64,000 nucleotides of DNA. Origin: Actinoplanes regularis. Its GTDB lineage: Bacteria; Actinomycetota; Actinomycetes; Mycobacteriales; Micromonosporaceae. The position numbers and the translations under genes were made by a program. The stretch is from positions 310,001 through 374,000 of the forward strand of contig NZ_FZNR01000007.1 of assembly GCF_900188005.1 (NCBI RefSeq). Direction: 5' to 3'. Below are positions 1-10,532 of the stretch, piece by piece. The notes under the pieces were generated by a model that did not search any database, was not told where the DNA came from, and was given only the letters and a program-made list of their open reading frames with translations. The first letter of the stretch is position 1, and every line of letters begins with the position of its first letter.

Positions 1-1
1 G

Positions 2-109
2 GCCACGTCCCGTGACGTTGCCGCGCGAGGTCCGCGGCACCGCGGCCGCGGCGCGCGGCAACGGCCCGGGGTGGTGCCGGCCTCGCGCGAGCGCCTCACG
101 GGACGTGGC
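2..109. repeat. nested inverted repeat downstream of the GH94 gene
   Basis: The outer arms GCCACGTCCCGTGA (2-15) and TCACGGGACGTGGC (96-109) are perfect reverse complements. A second perfect 12-bp pair, CGTTGCCGCGCG (16-27) and CGCGCGGCAACG (52-63), lies inside. The segment lies beyond the 3' end of the minus-strand GH94 gene, so it could terminate that transcript, but it is longer and more complex than a simple terminator. The upstream neighbour is outside the window. Confidence 0.5.
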
Positions 110-113
110 GCGA

Positions 114-166
114 GCCTGGCCACGGGGCCCCACAGGTCGTACTCGAAGGAAAGGATCTTGATCTTG
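114..166. repeat. dispersed intergenic repeat, copy 1
   Basis: A stretch starting GCCTGGCCACGG and ending GATCTTGATCTTG abuts the stop codon of the GH94 gene. A related stretch with the same opening 12 bases, a shared TCGTAC core and the ending GATCTTGATTTTG lies at 11935-11984 beyond the 3' end of gnd. Both copies follow a minus-strand gene. I infer a small dispersed element or shared 3'-end signal. Confidence 0.4.
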
Positions 167-167
167 T

Positions 168-2615
168 CTACGAGATGACGACCTCCACCTGGACCGTGGA
201 GCCGGCCGGGGCCGGCGGCACCAGCGTGCCTTCGACCCTTTCGCCGTCGACCAGCAGGTGGTCGGCGCGGCGGCCGGATCCGGCGGGCTTGCGGACGGTG
301 ATCTCGTAGGTCGCGCCGCGATAGGAGCGGGTGGCCTGGTAGCCGGGCCAGTCGGTGGGCAGCACCGGGTCGACGCGCAGGCCGGTCAGCTCCGGCCGGA
401 TGCCGAGGATCCACTGGGTGATGGCCACGAAGTTCCACGCCGCCGTGCCGGTGAGCCAGGAGTTCTTCGCCTCGCCGTGGGTGGGCGCGTCCCGGCCGGC
501 GATCATCTGGGCGTACACGTACGGCTCGCTGCGGTGCACGTCGCTGATCCGCTCCCGCGCCGACGGGCTGATCCGCCGGTAGTAGTCGAAGGCGCGGTCG
601 CCGTTGCCCAGGATCGTCTCGGCGATCATGATCCACGGGTTGGTGTGGCAGAAGATGCCGGCGTTCTCCTTGTACCCGGGCGGGTACGAGGAGATCTCGC
701 CCAACTCGATCCGGTACCCGGAGTACGCGGGCTGCTGCAGCACGATCCCGTGCGGGGTGGCCAACCGCTCGGCGACGCTGTCCAGGGCCCGGGCGGCCAG
801 CCCGTCGTCGAGTCCGACACCGGCCAGCACGCACAGGCCCTGCGGCTCGACGAAGATCTGCCCCTCGTCGTTCTCGCCGGAGCCGATCGGGTTGCCGTAG
901 AAGTCGTAGGCCCGGCGGAACCAGGCGCCGTCCCAGCCGTGCTCGATGATCGTGCCGGTCATCTTCTCCGCCGCGGCCCGGTACTCGGCCGCCTTGCCGT
1001 GCAGCCCGAGCAGGTCGGCGATGCCGGCCAGTTCCTTGGCGGCGAGCACGAACTGGCCGGCGATGAAGACCGACTCGGCCTGACCGCCGATGCTGTTCTC
1101 GGTGGTCTGGAACGGCTCGCCCGGGGTGTCGGAGAAGCAGTTGAGGTTGAGGCAGTCGTTCCAGTCGGCCCGCCCGATCAGCGGCAGGCCGTGCGGCCCG
1201 AGCCGGTCCAGGGTGTAGTTCAGGGAGCGGGTCAGGTGCTCGTAGAGCGGCTTCTCGCTGCCGGGCAGGTTGTCGAAGGGCACCGGCTCGTCCAGGATGC
1301 CCAGGTCGCCGGTCTCCTTGAGATAGGCGGCGACGCCGAGGATCAGCCACAGCGGGTCGTCGTTGAAGCCCTCGCCGATGTCGTTGTTCCCGCGTTTGGT
1401 CAGCGGCTGGTACTGGTGGTACGCGCCGCCGGTGGACAGCTGGGTGGCGGCGATGTCCAGGATCCGCTCGCGGGCGCGCTCCGGGATGATGTGCACGAAA
1501 CCGAGCAGGTCCTGGTTGGAGTCGCGGAAGCCCATGCCGCGGCCGATCCCGGACTCGAAGAACGACGCCGACCGGCTCAGGTTGAAGGTCACCATGCACT
1601 GGTACGCGTTCCAGATGTTGACCATCCGGTCGGTGTCGGCGTCCGGGGTGCGCACCCGCAGCCCGCCGAGCAGCCGGTCCCAGTGGGCGGCCAGCGCCGC
1701 GAAGCCCTCGGTGACGGTCTCCGGGCGCAGCCAGCGCTCGATCACCGGTCGTACGTGCCGCTTGTTGAGGGTCTGGGAGCCGGGCGGATCGAACTTCTCG
1801 GCGCGCGGGTTCTCCGCGTAACCGAGCACGAAGATCACCTCGCGGGTCTCGCCCGGGGCCAGGGCGAGCCGGACGTGGTGGCTGCCGATCGGCGCCCAGC
1901 CGTTCGCGACCGAGCCGGTGGCGGCGCCGTGTTCGACAACGACCGGCCGGTCCCATCCGCGGTAGGCGCCGAGGAACGCCTCACGCTGGGTGTCGAACCC
2001 GGCCAGCGGCTCCGAGCAGGCGAAGTACGCGAAGTGATCGCGCCGCTCCCGGTACTCGGTCTTGTGGTAGATGACCCCGCCGTCGACCTCGACCTGGCCG
2101 GTGGAGAAGTTGCGCTGGAAGTTGGTCGCGTCGTCCTGGGCGTCCCAGAGGCAGAACTCCACCGAGGAGAAGAGCGAGATCTCCGCGGGGGTGTCCCGCT
2201 CGTTGGTGATCCGGGCCCGCCACACCTCGAGGGTCTCGTTCAGCGGTACGAAGTAGAGCGTCTCGGCGCGGATGCCGCGGCGCGCGGAGGCGATCCGGGT
2301 GTACGACAGGCCGTGCCGGCACTCGTAGTCGTCCAGGTCGCGTTGGGTCGGCTGCCAGGACGCGGACCAGTAGTCGCCGGTGGCGTCGTCGCGCAGATAC
2401 AGATAGCGGCCGCCGAGGTCGAGCGGGGCGTTGTTGTAGCGGTAGCGGGTCAACCGGCGCAGCCGGGCGTCGCGGTAGAACGAGTAGCCGCCCGCGGTGT
2501 TGGAGATCAGTCCGAAGTACGCCTCGCTGCCCAGGTAGTTGATCCAGGGCAGCGGGGTGTCCGGCCGATCGATGACGTACTCGCGGGCGTGGTCGTCGAA
2601 GTATCCGTAGCGCAC
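168..2615 (-). CDS. GH94 family cellobiose phosphorylase-type enzyme
   Basis: About 815 residues, the usual length for cellobiose phosphorylases, which cleave cellobiose with inorganic phosphate to glucose 1-phosphate and glucose in the cytoplasm. The N-terminal part ([28 protein letters not shown]) is the GH94 beta-sandwich, followed by an (alpha/alpha)6 barrel. The motif RADWNDC carries the family's general acid Asp near residue 487. There is no signal peptide, as expected. I prefer the GTG at 2615 because GGAGG sits six bases upstream; the in-frame TTG at 2618 is only three bases away. A CebR-type palindrome overlaps the promoter, which supports a cello-oligosaccharide substrate. The product could feed phosphoglucomutase, encoded 3.4 kb away. 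Chitobiose or cellobionate specificity cannot be excluded. Confidence 0.88.
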   Translation of the reverse strand: MRYGYFDDHAREYVIDRPDTPLPWINYLGSEAYFGLISNTAGGYSFYRDARLRRLTRYRYNNAPLDLGGRYLYLRDDATGDYWSASWQPTQRDLDDYECRHGLSYTRIASARRGIRAETLYFVPLNETLEVWRARITNERDTPAEISLFSSVEFCLWDAQDDATNFQRNFSTGQVEVDGGVIYHKTEYRERRDHFAYFACSEPLAGFDTQREAFLGAYRGWDRPVVVEHGAATGSVANGWAPIGSHHVRLALAPGETREVIFVLGYAENPRAEKFDPPGSQTLNKRHVRPVIERWLRPETVTEGFAALAAHWDRLLGGLRVRTPDADTDRMVNIWNAYQCMVTFNLSRSASFFESGIGRGMGFRDSNQDLLGFVHIIPERARERILDIAATQLSTGGAYHQYQPLTKRGNNDIGEGFNDDPLWLILGVAAYLKETGDLGILDEPVPFDNLPGSEKPLYEHLTRSLNYTLDRLGPHGLPLIGRADWNDCLNLNCFSDTPGEPFQTTENSIGGQAESVFIAGQFVLAAKELAGIADLLGLHGKAAEYRAAAEKMTGTIIEHGWDGAWFRRAYDFYGNPIGSGENDEGQIFVEPQGLCVLAGVGLDDGLAARALDSVAERLATPHGIVLQQPAYSGYRIELGEISSYPPGYKENAGIFCHTNPWIMIAETILGNGDRAFDYYRRISPSARERISDVHRSEPYVYAQMIAGRDAPTHGEAKNSWLTGTAAWNFVAITQWILGIRPELTGLRVDPVLPTDWPGYQATRSYRGATYEITVRKPAGSGRRADHLLVDGERVEGTLVPPAPAGSTVQVEVVIS

Positions 2616-2644
2616 CAAGAACCTCCGTTGGTGGTACCGACTCG

Positions 2645-2670
2645 TGGGAGCGCTCCCAGCACGGATTGTA
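2645..2670 (-). promoter_or_regulatory. CebR-like operator and -10 box of the GH94 gene
   Basis: TGGGAGCGCTCCCA (2645-2658) is a perfect 14-bp palindrome identical to the CebR operator known from Streptomyces cellobiose-utilisation genes. On the minus strand a TACAAT -10 box (2670-2665) lies six bases before the palindrome, so the operator would span the transcription start. I see no good -35. Inference: a LacI-family repressor blocks initiation until a cello-oligosaccharide inducer is present. No LacI-family gene is in this window. Confidence 0.7.
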
Positions 2671-2852
2671 AACGACCGTCGGGGTCCGGAGATTAGGTCG
2701 AACAGCCGATTCTCCGGATGGCTGAGTCCGTCCTGGGCTATCGGACGCGGCGTACCAGCACCAGCCGTGGCCGGGTGAGCAGGGTTGTCGTCCCGACCGC
2801 GAGGAAGGGCCCGACCGGTACGGTCAGATCAACGATCGATCGCTCGAGTCCC

Positions 2853-3431
2853 TCAGGACCTCAGCACCGAGCCGACCATCCGGTGCACCGCCTCCTCGTC
2901 GGGCGGCGTGCCGGTGCGGTCGGCGAAGAGCAGGTGCCCGGTCCCGATCAGCATCGCCGCCAGGGTCTGCGCCTCGGCCCCGGCCGGGATCCGGCCCAGC
3001 TCCTGCTCGGCGGCCAGGTAATCGGCGATCATCTCGGCGGCCTCGGTGAGCACCGGGACGCCGGCCGGCCAGGTGTGCCGCAGCCGGGCCCGCAGCTCGT
3101 CGCGGAACGTGATCAGCGCGATGATCGCCACCGCCACGGAGCCGAAGAGCGCGGTCAGGGCCGTGGTCAGGTTGCCGGCAACGGTGCCGGTGCCGGCCGC
3201 GGAGCGCAGGGCGGCGGCCTCCGGGACGAGCCGTTCGACCCGGTCGAGCACGTAGTCGGCCAGGAACGCGTCGAAGTCGTCGAAGTGGCGGTGCAGGACG
3301 CCCTTGGCGCAGCCGGCCTCGGTGGTCACGGCCCGGCTGGTCAGGCCGCTCGGCCCGTCCCGTAGCAGGATCCGGTCGGCGGCGTCGAACAGCTGGCGGC
3401 GTACGTCACGGAGGGCGACCCCTGTCGGCAC
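2853..3431 (-). CDS. TetR family transcriptional regulator
   Basis: 192 residues, normal for TetR repressors. The N-terminal helix-turn-helix spans roughly residues 12-58 (LFDAADRILLRDG, then LTSRAVTTEAGCAKGVLHRHF), and the C-terminal alpha-helical part would bind a ligand. The GTG start at 3431 has AGGAAGG seven bases upstream. It is transcribed divergently from the methyltransferase gene at 3513. The 81-bp gap between them carries a long dyad that probably serves as the operator for both. The ligand cannot be read from the sequence. Confidence 0.85.
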   Translation of the reverse strand: MPTGVALRDVRRQLFDAADRILLRDGPSGLTSRAVTTEAGCAKGVLHRHFDDFDAFLADYVLDRVERLVPEAAALRSAAGTGTVAGNLTTALTALFGSVAVAIIALITFRDELRARLRHTWPAGVPVLTEAAEMIADYLAAEQELGRIPAGAEAQTLAAMLIGTGHLLFADRTGTPPDEEAVHRMVGSVLRS

Positions 3432-3477
3432 CGGCGTTCCTTCCTGGCCTCTTCACCTGCCTGGACAATCTACCGGC

Positions 3478-3522
3478 TTGGCGAGTGGGCGAGTGCCCAC
3501 TAGAGTGGGCGCATGCCCACTC
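3478..3522 (+). promoter_or_regulatory. leaderless promoter embedded in a TetR-type dyad
   Basis: TTGGCG (3478-3483) and TAGAGT (3501-3506) are spaced by 17 bases, and the ATG at 3513 follows the -10 by six bases, the pattern of a leaderless transcript; no Shine-Dalgarno is visible. The region 3483-3522 is symmetric about 3502.5: GAGTGGGC and GCCCACTC form the outer arms, GCCCACT-AG-AGTGGGC the centre. The dyad covers the spacer, the -10 and the start codon, well placed for repression by the adjacent TetR. Confidence 0.6.
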
Positions 3523-4316
3523 CCCCCGAGATCCATCAGCTCCGGCAGGCCGCCGAGTCCTTCGGCGTGGACGCCGAGCGTTACGACCGGACCCGCCCGC
3601 CCTACCCGGCCGCGCTGCTCGACCGGATCGTCGAGGCCGCACCCGGCCGGCAGGTGCTGAACGCCGGCTGCGGCACCGGCATCGAGTCCCGGCAGCTGTG
3701 GGAGCGCGGCTGCACCGTGCTCGGCGTCGAGCCGGACCCGCGGATGGCCGGATTCGCCCGGCGCACCGGCATCGAGGTCGAGGAGGCCAGGTTCGAGGAC
3801 TGGCGACCGGCCGGGCGCACGTTCGACCTGGTCGTCGCCGGGACCGCGTGGCACTGGATCGACCCGGTCGCGGGTGCGGCGAAGGCGGCCGAGGTGTTGC
3901 GGCCGGGCGGGCGGCTCGCGCCGTTCTGGCACACGTTCAAGCTGCCGGACGAGATGGCGGCCGGGTTCGGCGAGGTGTTCCGGCGGCTGGTGCCGGACTC
4001 GCCGTTCGACCCGGGCCGGCAGCCGGTCGGGTCAGCCGTCGAGGGCTACCAGCCGATCCTGACCAGGGCGGCTGACGGGATCCGGGCGGCCGGTGGCTTC
4101 ACCGAGCCGGAGCAGTGGCAGGTGGACTGGGAGAAGAGGTACAGCCGGGACGAGTGGCTGGACCAGCTGCCGACCTCGGGCGCGCTCACCCGGCTCCCGG
4201 CCGACCGGCTCGCCGCGATCACCGAGGCGGTCGGGGCGACGATCGACCGGATGGGCGGTGACTTCGTCATGTCGTACACGTCGGTCACGGTCACCGCCGC
4301 ACGGGTCAGGACGTAG
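3513..4316 (+). CDS. class I SAM-dependent methyltransferase
   Basis: 267 residues with the Rossmann-type SAM-binding motif VLNAGCGTG (residues 48-56), the acidic end of strand 2 (GVEPD), the FDLVVAGTAWHWID segment and post-motif LRPGGRLA. It resembles the Methyltransf_11/25 type that modifies small molecules; the substrate is unknown. It is divergent from the TetR gene and probably leaderless and repressed by it. Such TetR/methyltransferase pairs commonly respond to toxic compounds, but that is only inference. It converges on the CopC-CopD gene, with a tail overlap of about 11 bases. Confidence 0.82.
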   Translation: MPTPPEIHQLRQAAESFGVDAERYDRTRPPYPAALLDRIVEAAPGRQVLNAGCGTGIESRQLWERGCTVLGVEPDPRMAGFARRTGIEVEEARFEDWRPAGRTFDLVVAGTAWHWIDPVAGAAKAAEVLRPGGRLAPFWHTFKLPDEMAAGFGEVFRRLVPDSPFDPGRQPVGSAVEGYQPILTRAADGIRAAGGFTEPEQWQVDWEKRYSRDEWLDQLPTSGALTRLPADRLAAITEAVGATIDRMGGDFVMSYTSVTVTAARVRT

Positions 4317-5976
4317 CCGGCACCGTCACGGTGGTCTTCACGGTCGCCCGGTTCAGGTCGTCGACCCGGATCGTGAACGCGATCTCGTACGTCCCGGGCA
4401 GCGGGAACGAGATCGAGCCGAGCGCGTGGTGCGGCGGATCCAGCCCGAGCAGCGGCTCCTTCACCGCCTCCAGGCCCTGTCCCATCAGCTGCGTGCTGAC
4501 CTGCCACTCGGCCGGCGGCAACGGCTTGCCCTCGGGCGTGTAGAGGAACGCGTGCACCGTGTTGTACTCGCCCTGCTCCACCGGGTAGATGTTGAACTGC
4601 AGCGTGTAGAGCGGGCTGGTCAGCGTCTGCGAGACGCCGACGCCGGTGACCGCGCCCGCCTCGGCGCCGGCCGTCCGGCCCGGGTTGACCTGCACCAGCA
4701 CCGCGCTCAGCGCCAGGATGACCGCGGTCGCCGCCACCTCGACGCCGACCGTGCGGCGCAGCCCGGACCCCGCGCCCGAGCGCTGGACGAACCGGCGGGC
4801 GACGGCCGCGGCCGCCAGCACCAGGGCCAGCACGCCGAGCTTGACGAGCAGGAGACGGCCGTACCCGGTCCGGAACAGCGCGTCCACGGAGCCCAGCTGG
4901 ACCACCGCCTGCACGGTGCCGGCGATCACCAGCCAGAGCACCGACAGGGCGGCCCAGCGGGACCAGGCCGGCAGCAGCACCCCGAGCACCCGGCGGTCGG
5001 TGCCCCGCAGCAGGAACACCGTCAAGGTGAGCAGGCCACCCAGCCAGAGCGCCATGGTGGCCAGGTGCACGACGTCGACCGTGACCGTCACGGCCGGCAT
5101 CGGGGTGGCGATCGCGTGCCCGGTCAGCGGCCAGGTGGCCAGGCCGGCCAGGCCCAGCCCGAGGACCAGGGCGGCCCGCGGCCGCGTCGCGGTGCCTCGC
5201 AGCACCGGGGGGAGCGCGACGACAAGGGCCACCAGCAGGGCCAGCCGGGCCAGCAGGGTGAGACCGAACCGGCTGCCGGCGACCTCGGCCAGCTCACCGG
5301 CGGAGACCTGCCACAGGGCGGCGCCGCTGCCCTGCTGGGCCTGCGTGCCCAGCGAGCCCAGGGTGGCGATCGCGGTCAGGGCGAAGCCGAGTCGCACGGT
5401 GCGGATCGCCCCGGTGCGGGAGCGGCGGGGCCAGAGGAACGCCAGGAACATCGCCGGGCCGACGATCAGGGTCAGCCCGGCGTACCCCAGAGTCCGCAGG
5501 GTGGGAACGGCGGCCCGGACCGAGGGATGGATGCCGGTGCTGGTCGCGGCCTCCGGCCGGGCCGAGGGCGCGCCGACCGAGAAGGTGATCGCGCCGCCGA
5601 TCGGATGGCTGTCCGCGGAGATCACCCGATAACTGATCAGGTACGTCCCGAGCGGGTGCTTCGCGGAACGGACCGGGATGTGCAGCACCGCGCCGCGCGC
5701 CGTGGCCAGGCCGGAGATCCGCTCGCCGTCCGGCGCGACCACCTGCACGTGCCCGCTGACCGGGCTGATCGCCTCGCTGAACGTGACCGTCACCTCGGTC
5801 GGTGAGCTGCCCACCACGCTGCCCGGCGCTGGGCTCGAGCCGACCGTCGCGGCGTGCGCGAAAGCCGGCTCCGGCGCCGCCAGCAGACCCCCCAACGCGA
5901 GCAGGAGCAGCAGGAACAAGCGCGGAAGTCTCCCGGTCACACCGGATAGTTCGGATCGCGGTACGGAAAGGTTCAA
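4306..5976 (-). CDS. CopC-CopD fusion copper-binding membrane protein
   Basis: 556 residues. A signal peptide ends at AFA, leaving His41 as the mature N-terminus. With Asp122 and His124 (ADSHP) it reproduces the Cu(II)-binding set of CopC. The CopC beta-barrel spans about 41-137. A CopD-like multi-helix membrane domain follows (about 155-420), then a C-terminal extracellular beta domain (about 450-556) resembling YtkA/FixH-type domains. The family takes part in periplasmic copper binding and uptake or resistance. It is a stand-alone gene here, with no YcnI, DyP peroxidase or copper regulator alongside. Confidence 0.85.
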   Translation of the reverse strand: MNLSVPRSELSGVTGRLPRLFLLLLLALGGLLAAPEPAFAHAATVGSSPAPGSVVGSSPTEVTVTFSEAISPVSGHVQVVAPDGERISGLATARGAVLHIPVRSAKHPLGTYLISYRVISADSHPIGGAITFSVGAPSARPEAATSTGIHPSVRAAVPTLRTLGYAGLTLIVGPAMFLAFLWPRRSRTGAIRTVRLGFALTAIATLGSLGTQAQQGSGAALWQVSAGELAEVAGSRFGLTLLARLALLVALVVALPPVLRGTATRPRAALVLGLGLAGLATWPLTGHAIATPMPAVTVTVDVVHLATMALWLGGLLTLTVFLLRGTDRRVLGVLLPAWSRWAALSVLWLVIAGTVQAVVQLGSVDALFRTGYGRLLLVKLGVLALVLAAAAVARRFVQRSGAGSGLRRTVGVEVAATAVILALSAVLVQVNPGRTAGAEAGAVTGVGVSQTLTSPLYTLQFNIYPVEQGEYNTVHAFLYTPEGKPLPPAEWQVSTQLMGQGLEAVKEPLLGLDPPHHALGSISFPLPGTYEIAFTIRVDDLNRATVKTTVTVPATS

Positions 5977-6024
5977 GACGCTGACCGCTGGTTACCATCC
6001 GAGGACACCCCGAGGAGGCTCGCC

Positions 6025-7665
<1,641 letters not shown>

Positions 7666-7710
7666 GAATCCGCTCAGTTTCCCGCGGCTCCGGCCGACTG
7701 GAAGACCGTC

Positions 7711-10014
7711 ATGAGCGTTCGCAACACCGCCGGTAAACGGCCACGATCCGGCGGACACGCACCCGCGGTGATCGCGTTCGCCGCGACCGCAGCGGTGCTG
7801 GTGTGGCTCCTGCTCGGCGTGCCCGGGGATCTCTACCTCGGGTTCGTCGGCGGGCCGGTGGCGATGGCGGCGGCGGCCTTCGCCGCCCACGGGGTCGCCT
7901 CGCGGGAGCGGGTGCCCCGGCCGGTCCGCACGTTCTGGGGGCTGCTGCGGTACGCCGCCGGATTCCTGTTCCTCGCCGCGGTGATCGCGGTGCTGCGAGA
8001 GAACAACGACACCGGGGTGTCGATCTACGTCGGCCTGCCCCTGCTGGTCGGCGTCCTGATCCTGATGATCGCGTTCCTGCGCCTGCCGTTCGGTGAGCGC
8101 ACGACGCTCGGCCGGGCCCAGGCCCTGCTCGACGGCGCCACCGTGGCCGTGGCCAGCACGCTGATCTACTGGTACGTCGTCCTCGACCTCGCCCCCTCCG
8201 ACACGCCGCTCTTCGCCCGGGTGGTCGCCGCGACCATCGGGGTCAGCGGCGTCCTGCTGCTCGTGGTGCTCGGCAAGGCGGCCGCCTCCCCGGCGAGAAC
8301 GGTCGACCCCGCCTCGCTGCGGGTGCTGACCATCGCGCCGCTGGCCGGCGGGGTCGGCACCATCCTGCTGATCGCCGGCACCGGCATGGCGCGCCTGGTG
8401 TTCGCCGTTCTCGCGCTCCCGCTGGTCGGGTTCTCCATCGCGTTCGCCGCCCACCTGCAGCAGCGGGCGCTGGACGCCCCGGAGCGCCCGGTCGCCGAGG
8501 CCAAGGGCCGCTCGGTGTTGAACCTGCTGCCGCTCATCGGGGTCACCGCCACCGCCGCCCTGGTGATCACCGTCAGCGCTCAGGAGATGACCGAACGGCA
8601 GCGCACCCTGATCATCGGCGCGGTGCTGATCACCTGTTTCGTGGTCGCCCGACAGCTGCTCAGCCTGCGGGAGAACAAGCTCGCCCTGGCCGGCATCCGC
8701 CGGCAGCAGGCCGAACTGGAACGGCTCGCGCTCAGCGACACACTGACCGGCCTGCCCAACCGCACCAAGTTCGCGGTCGCCCTCGGCGAACGGATCGAGG
8801 CGCATCAGCCGGCCAGCGCGCTGCTGATCGACGTCGACGACTTCAAGATGATCAACGACACGCTCGGCCCGGCCGCCGGTGATCAGCTGCTCTACCAGGT
8901 GGCGCAGCGGCTACGCGCGCACTGCCTCGCCGGCGAGCTGGCCGCCCGGCTCGGCGGCGACGAGTTCGCCGTCCTGCTGCCGACCGACGACCCGGCCGAG
9001 GCCGAGGCGGTCGCGGCCCGGTTGCTGGCCGGGCTGGGCGAGCCGTTCAACGTCGCCGACCAGCGGCTGCTGCTGCACGCCAGCGTCGGCATCGCGATCG
9101 CGGCGGCCGGCGAGACCGCCGACGAGGTGCAGCGCAACGCGGACATCGCGATGTACGCCGCGAAGGAGTCCGGCAAGGCCTCCTGGGTGCGCTTCGAGCC
9201 GCAGATGCGCCAGGACATGGCGCACCACGCCCGGCTCGCCAGCGAGCTGCACAACGCGATCGTCAGGGGCGAGCTTCGCCTGGTGTACCAGCCGGTCTTC
9301 GACCTGCGCACCGGCCTGCCGTCCGGGGCCGAGGCCCTGGTCCGCTGGCAACATCCGGAGCGTGGCTTCGTCTCGCCCGCCGACTTCATCCCGGTCGCCG
9401 AGCGCTCCGGCCTGATCGTCCCGCTCGGGAGCTGGGTGCTGCGCGAGGCCTGCGAGCAGCTGGCCCGCTGGCGTGCCGAGTTCGGCGACGAGGCGATCCC
9501 TTCGATCAACGTGAACGTGGCCGTGCGGCAACTGCGGGAGGCCGGCTTCGTGGACGAGGTCGCCGCGGTGCTCAGCGAGACCGGCCTGACCTCGGGGAAC
9601 CTGATCATCGAGGTGACCGAGTCGTCGGTCGTCGACGGCTGGCAGGTCCGGGAGACCCTGCAGTCGCTGCACGAGATGGGTGTCCAGCTGGCCCTGGACG
9701 ACTTCGGCACCGGGCAGTCGTCGCTGAGCCTGCTCCGCGCGTTCCCGGTCGACGTGCTGAAGCTGGACAAGTCCTTCGTGGACGGCATCGCCGACGGGGC
9801 CGACCGGGGGCGCCTCGCGGTGGCCGCGGCGGTCGCTCAGCTCGCGGAGTATCTGCAGCTCAAGGCGGTCGCCGAGGGCATCGAGAACGTGGAGCAGCTG
9901 GAGCGGCTGCGGGAGATGGGGTACCGGTACGGCCAGGGCTATCTGATGGCCAAGCCTCTCCCGGCCGAGGAGTGCGGCAAGCTGATGTCCGCCGCACCCG
10001 CCCACGTCTTCTGA
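7711..10014 (+). CDS. membrane GGDEF-EAL protein (cyclic di-GMP turnover)
   Basis: 767 residues. The first about 310 residues contain eight or so hydrophobic helices, an unclassified sensory membrane module. A diguanylate cyclase domain follows, with DTLTGLPNR and an intact GGDEF motif (residues 415-419). The EAL phosphodiesterase domain begins near 520 and has EAL at 541-543, EVTES, DDFGTG, KLDKSF and AEGIE. Both catalytic motifs look intact, so either or both activities are possible. It lies 45 bases after pgm. A second, larger GGDEF-EAL protein is encoded at 47.4-50.5 kb. Confidence 0.9.
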   Translation: MSVRNTAGKRPRSGGHAPAVIAFAATAAVLVWLLLGVPGDLYLGFVGGPVAMAAAAFAAHGVASRERVPRPVRTFWGLLRYAAGFLFLAAVIAVLRENNDTGVSIYVGLPLLVGVLILMIAFLRLPFGERTTLGRAQALLDGATVAVASTLIYWYVVLDLAPSDTPLFARVVAATIGVSGVLLLVVLGKAAASPARTVDPASLRVLTIAPLAGGVGTILLIAGTGMARLVFAVLALPLVGFSIAFAAHLQQRALDAPERPVAEAKGRSVLNLLPLIGVTATAALVITVSAQEMTERQRTLIIGAVLITCFVVARQLLSLRENKLALAGIRRQQAELERLALSDTLTGLPNRTKFAVALGERIEAHQPASALLIDVDDFKMINDTLGPAAGDQLLYQVAQRLRAHCLAGELAARLGGDEFAVLLPTDDPAEAEAVAARLLAGLGEPFNVADQRLLLHASVGIAIAAAGETADEVQRNADIAMYAAKESGKASWVRFEPQMRQDMAHHARLASELHNAIVRGELRLVYQPVFDLRTGLPSGAEALVRWQHPERGFVSPADFIPVAERSGLIVPLGSWVLREACEQLARWRAEFGDEAIPSINVNVAVRQLREAGFVDEVAAVLSETGLTSGNLIIEVTESSVVDGWQVRETLQSLHEMGVQLALDDFGTGQSSLSLLRAFPVDVLKLDKSFVDGIADGADRGRLAVAAAVAQLAEYLQLKAVAEGIENVEQLERLREMGYRYGQGYLMAKPLPAEECGKLMSAAPAHVF

Positions 10015-10098
10015 ACACAAGGTCCTCCTGAACCGGGAAGGCCGGTCGCCGGGGAGGTCGGCTTGCAGGGGGCGGGGTGTTTCCGGTCGCTGTCTCGG

Positions 10099-10190
10099 CC
10101 GCCGTTTGCGGTTCGCGGATGGGCGCTGGTGCTCGCCGGCCACCGTCCGTCTTTGGTCACCGTTCCGGCCGCCGCTTGCGGTTCGGCGGT
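10099..10190. repeat. two inverted relatives of the 19-bp repeat
   Basis: GCCGCCGTTTGCGGTTCGCG (10099-10118) and GCCGCCGCTTGCGGTTCGGC (10169-10188) match the reverse complement of the minisatellite core (CCGACCGCAAGCGGCG) with one or a few changes. Together with the array at 10338 they could fold the transcript into long stems. Confidence 0.4.
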
Positions 10191-10337
10191 GGGGGCGTTT
10201 GCTTGCCGGGGTACGGCGGGATTGCGGAAACCTTGCGCACGTGATGCCGCGCCACGGGCCTGCAACCCCCGGATGTTGCCGTCGCGGCTCATCTGCCGGG
10301 AGCGCCCGACCGCATTCCGGGACGACCGCGCCCACCA

Positions 10338-10436
10338 GCCGACCGCAAGCGGCGACGCCGACCGCAAGCGGCGATGCCGACCGCAAGCGGCGATGCCGAC
10401 CGCAAGCAGCGACGCCGACCGCAATCTGCCGACCAC
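10338..10436. repeat. 19-bp tandem repeat (minisatellite)
   Basis: Unit GCCGACCGCAAGCGGCGAC occurs at 10338-10356, 10357-10375, 10376-10394 and 10395-10413 with one or two changes, followed by a partial unit (10414-10427) and a fragment GCCGACCAC. Units are directly adjacent with no spacers, so this is not a CRISPR array. 19 is not a multiple of three, so the array is unlikely to be selected as protein. Confidence 0.75.
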
Positions 10437-10532
10437 ACCGCATGGCGATCAGCTGGGCGTCCGGCGCGAGCTGCCCCCGATTGGGGGTGGGCTGCGGGGA
10501 ATGGTCGTGGCGGTGGGGATTCGGGGCTCGGG

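Larger units (their letters stand above)
10015..10532. other. 518-bp non-coding gap rich in short repeats
   Basis: This stretch lies between the GGDEF-EAL gene and the convergent Thr/Gly-repeat protein gene. The open frames crossing it read repeats or run antisense to genes and look spurious. It contains a 19-bp minisatellite (10338 onward) and two oppositely oriented relatives of its core at 10099-10118 and 10169-10190. I see no convincing gene, RNA or promoter otherwise. Confidence 0.55.

Noticed and set aside
258-2696. Long plus-strand open frame opposite the GH94 gene
   Set aside because: High-GC antisense frame; the minus strand encodes a clear GH94 protein, and the plus frame is Val/Gly/Arg/Asp-rich with no domain.
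10338-10436. CRISPR array
   Set aside because: The 19-bp units abut directly with no spacers, and no cas genes are present.
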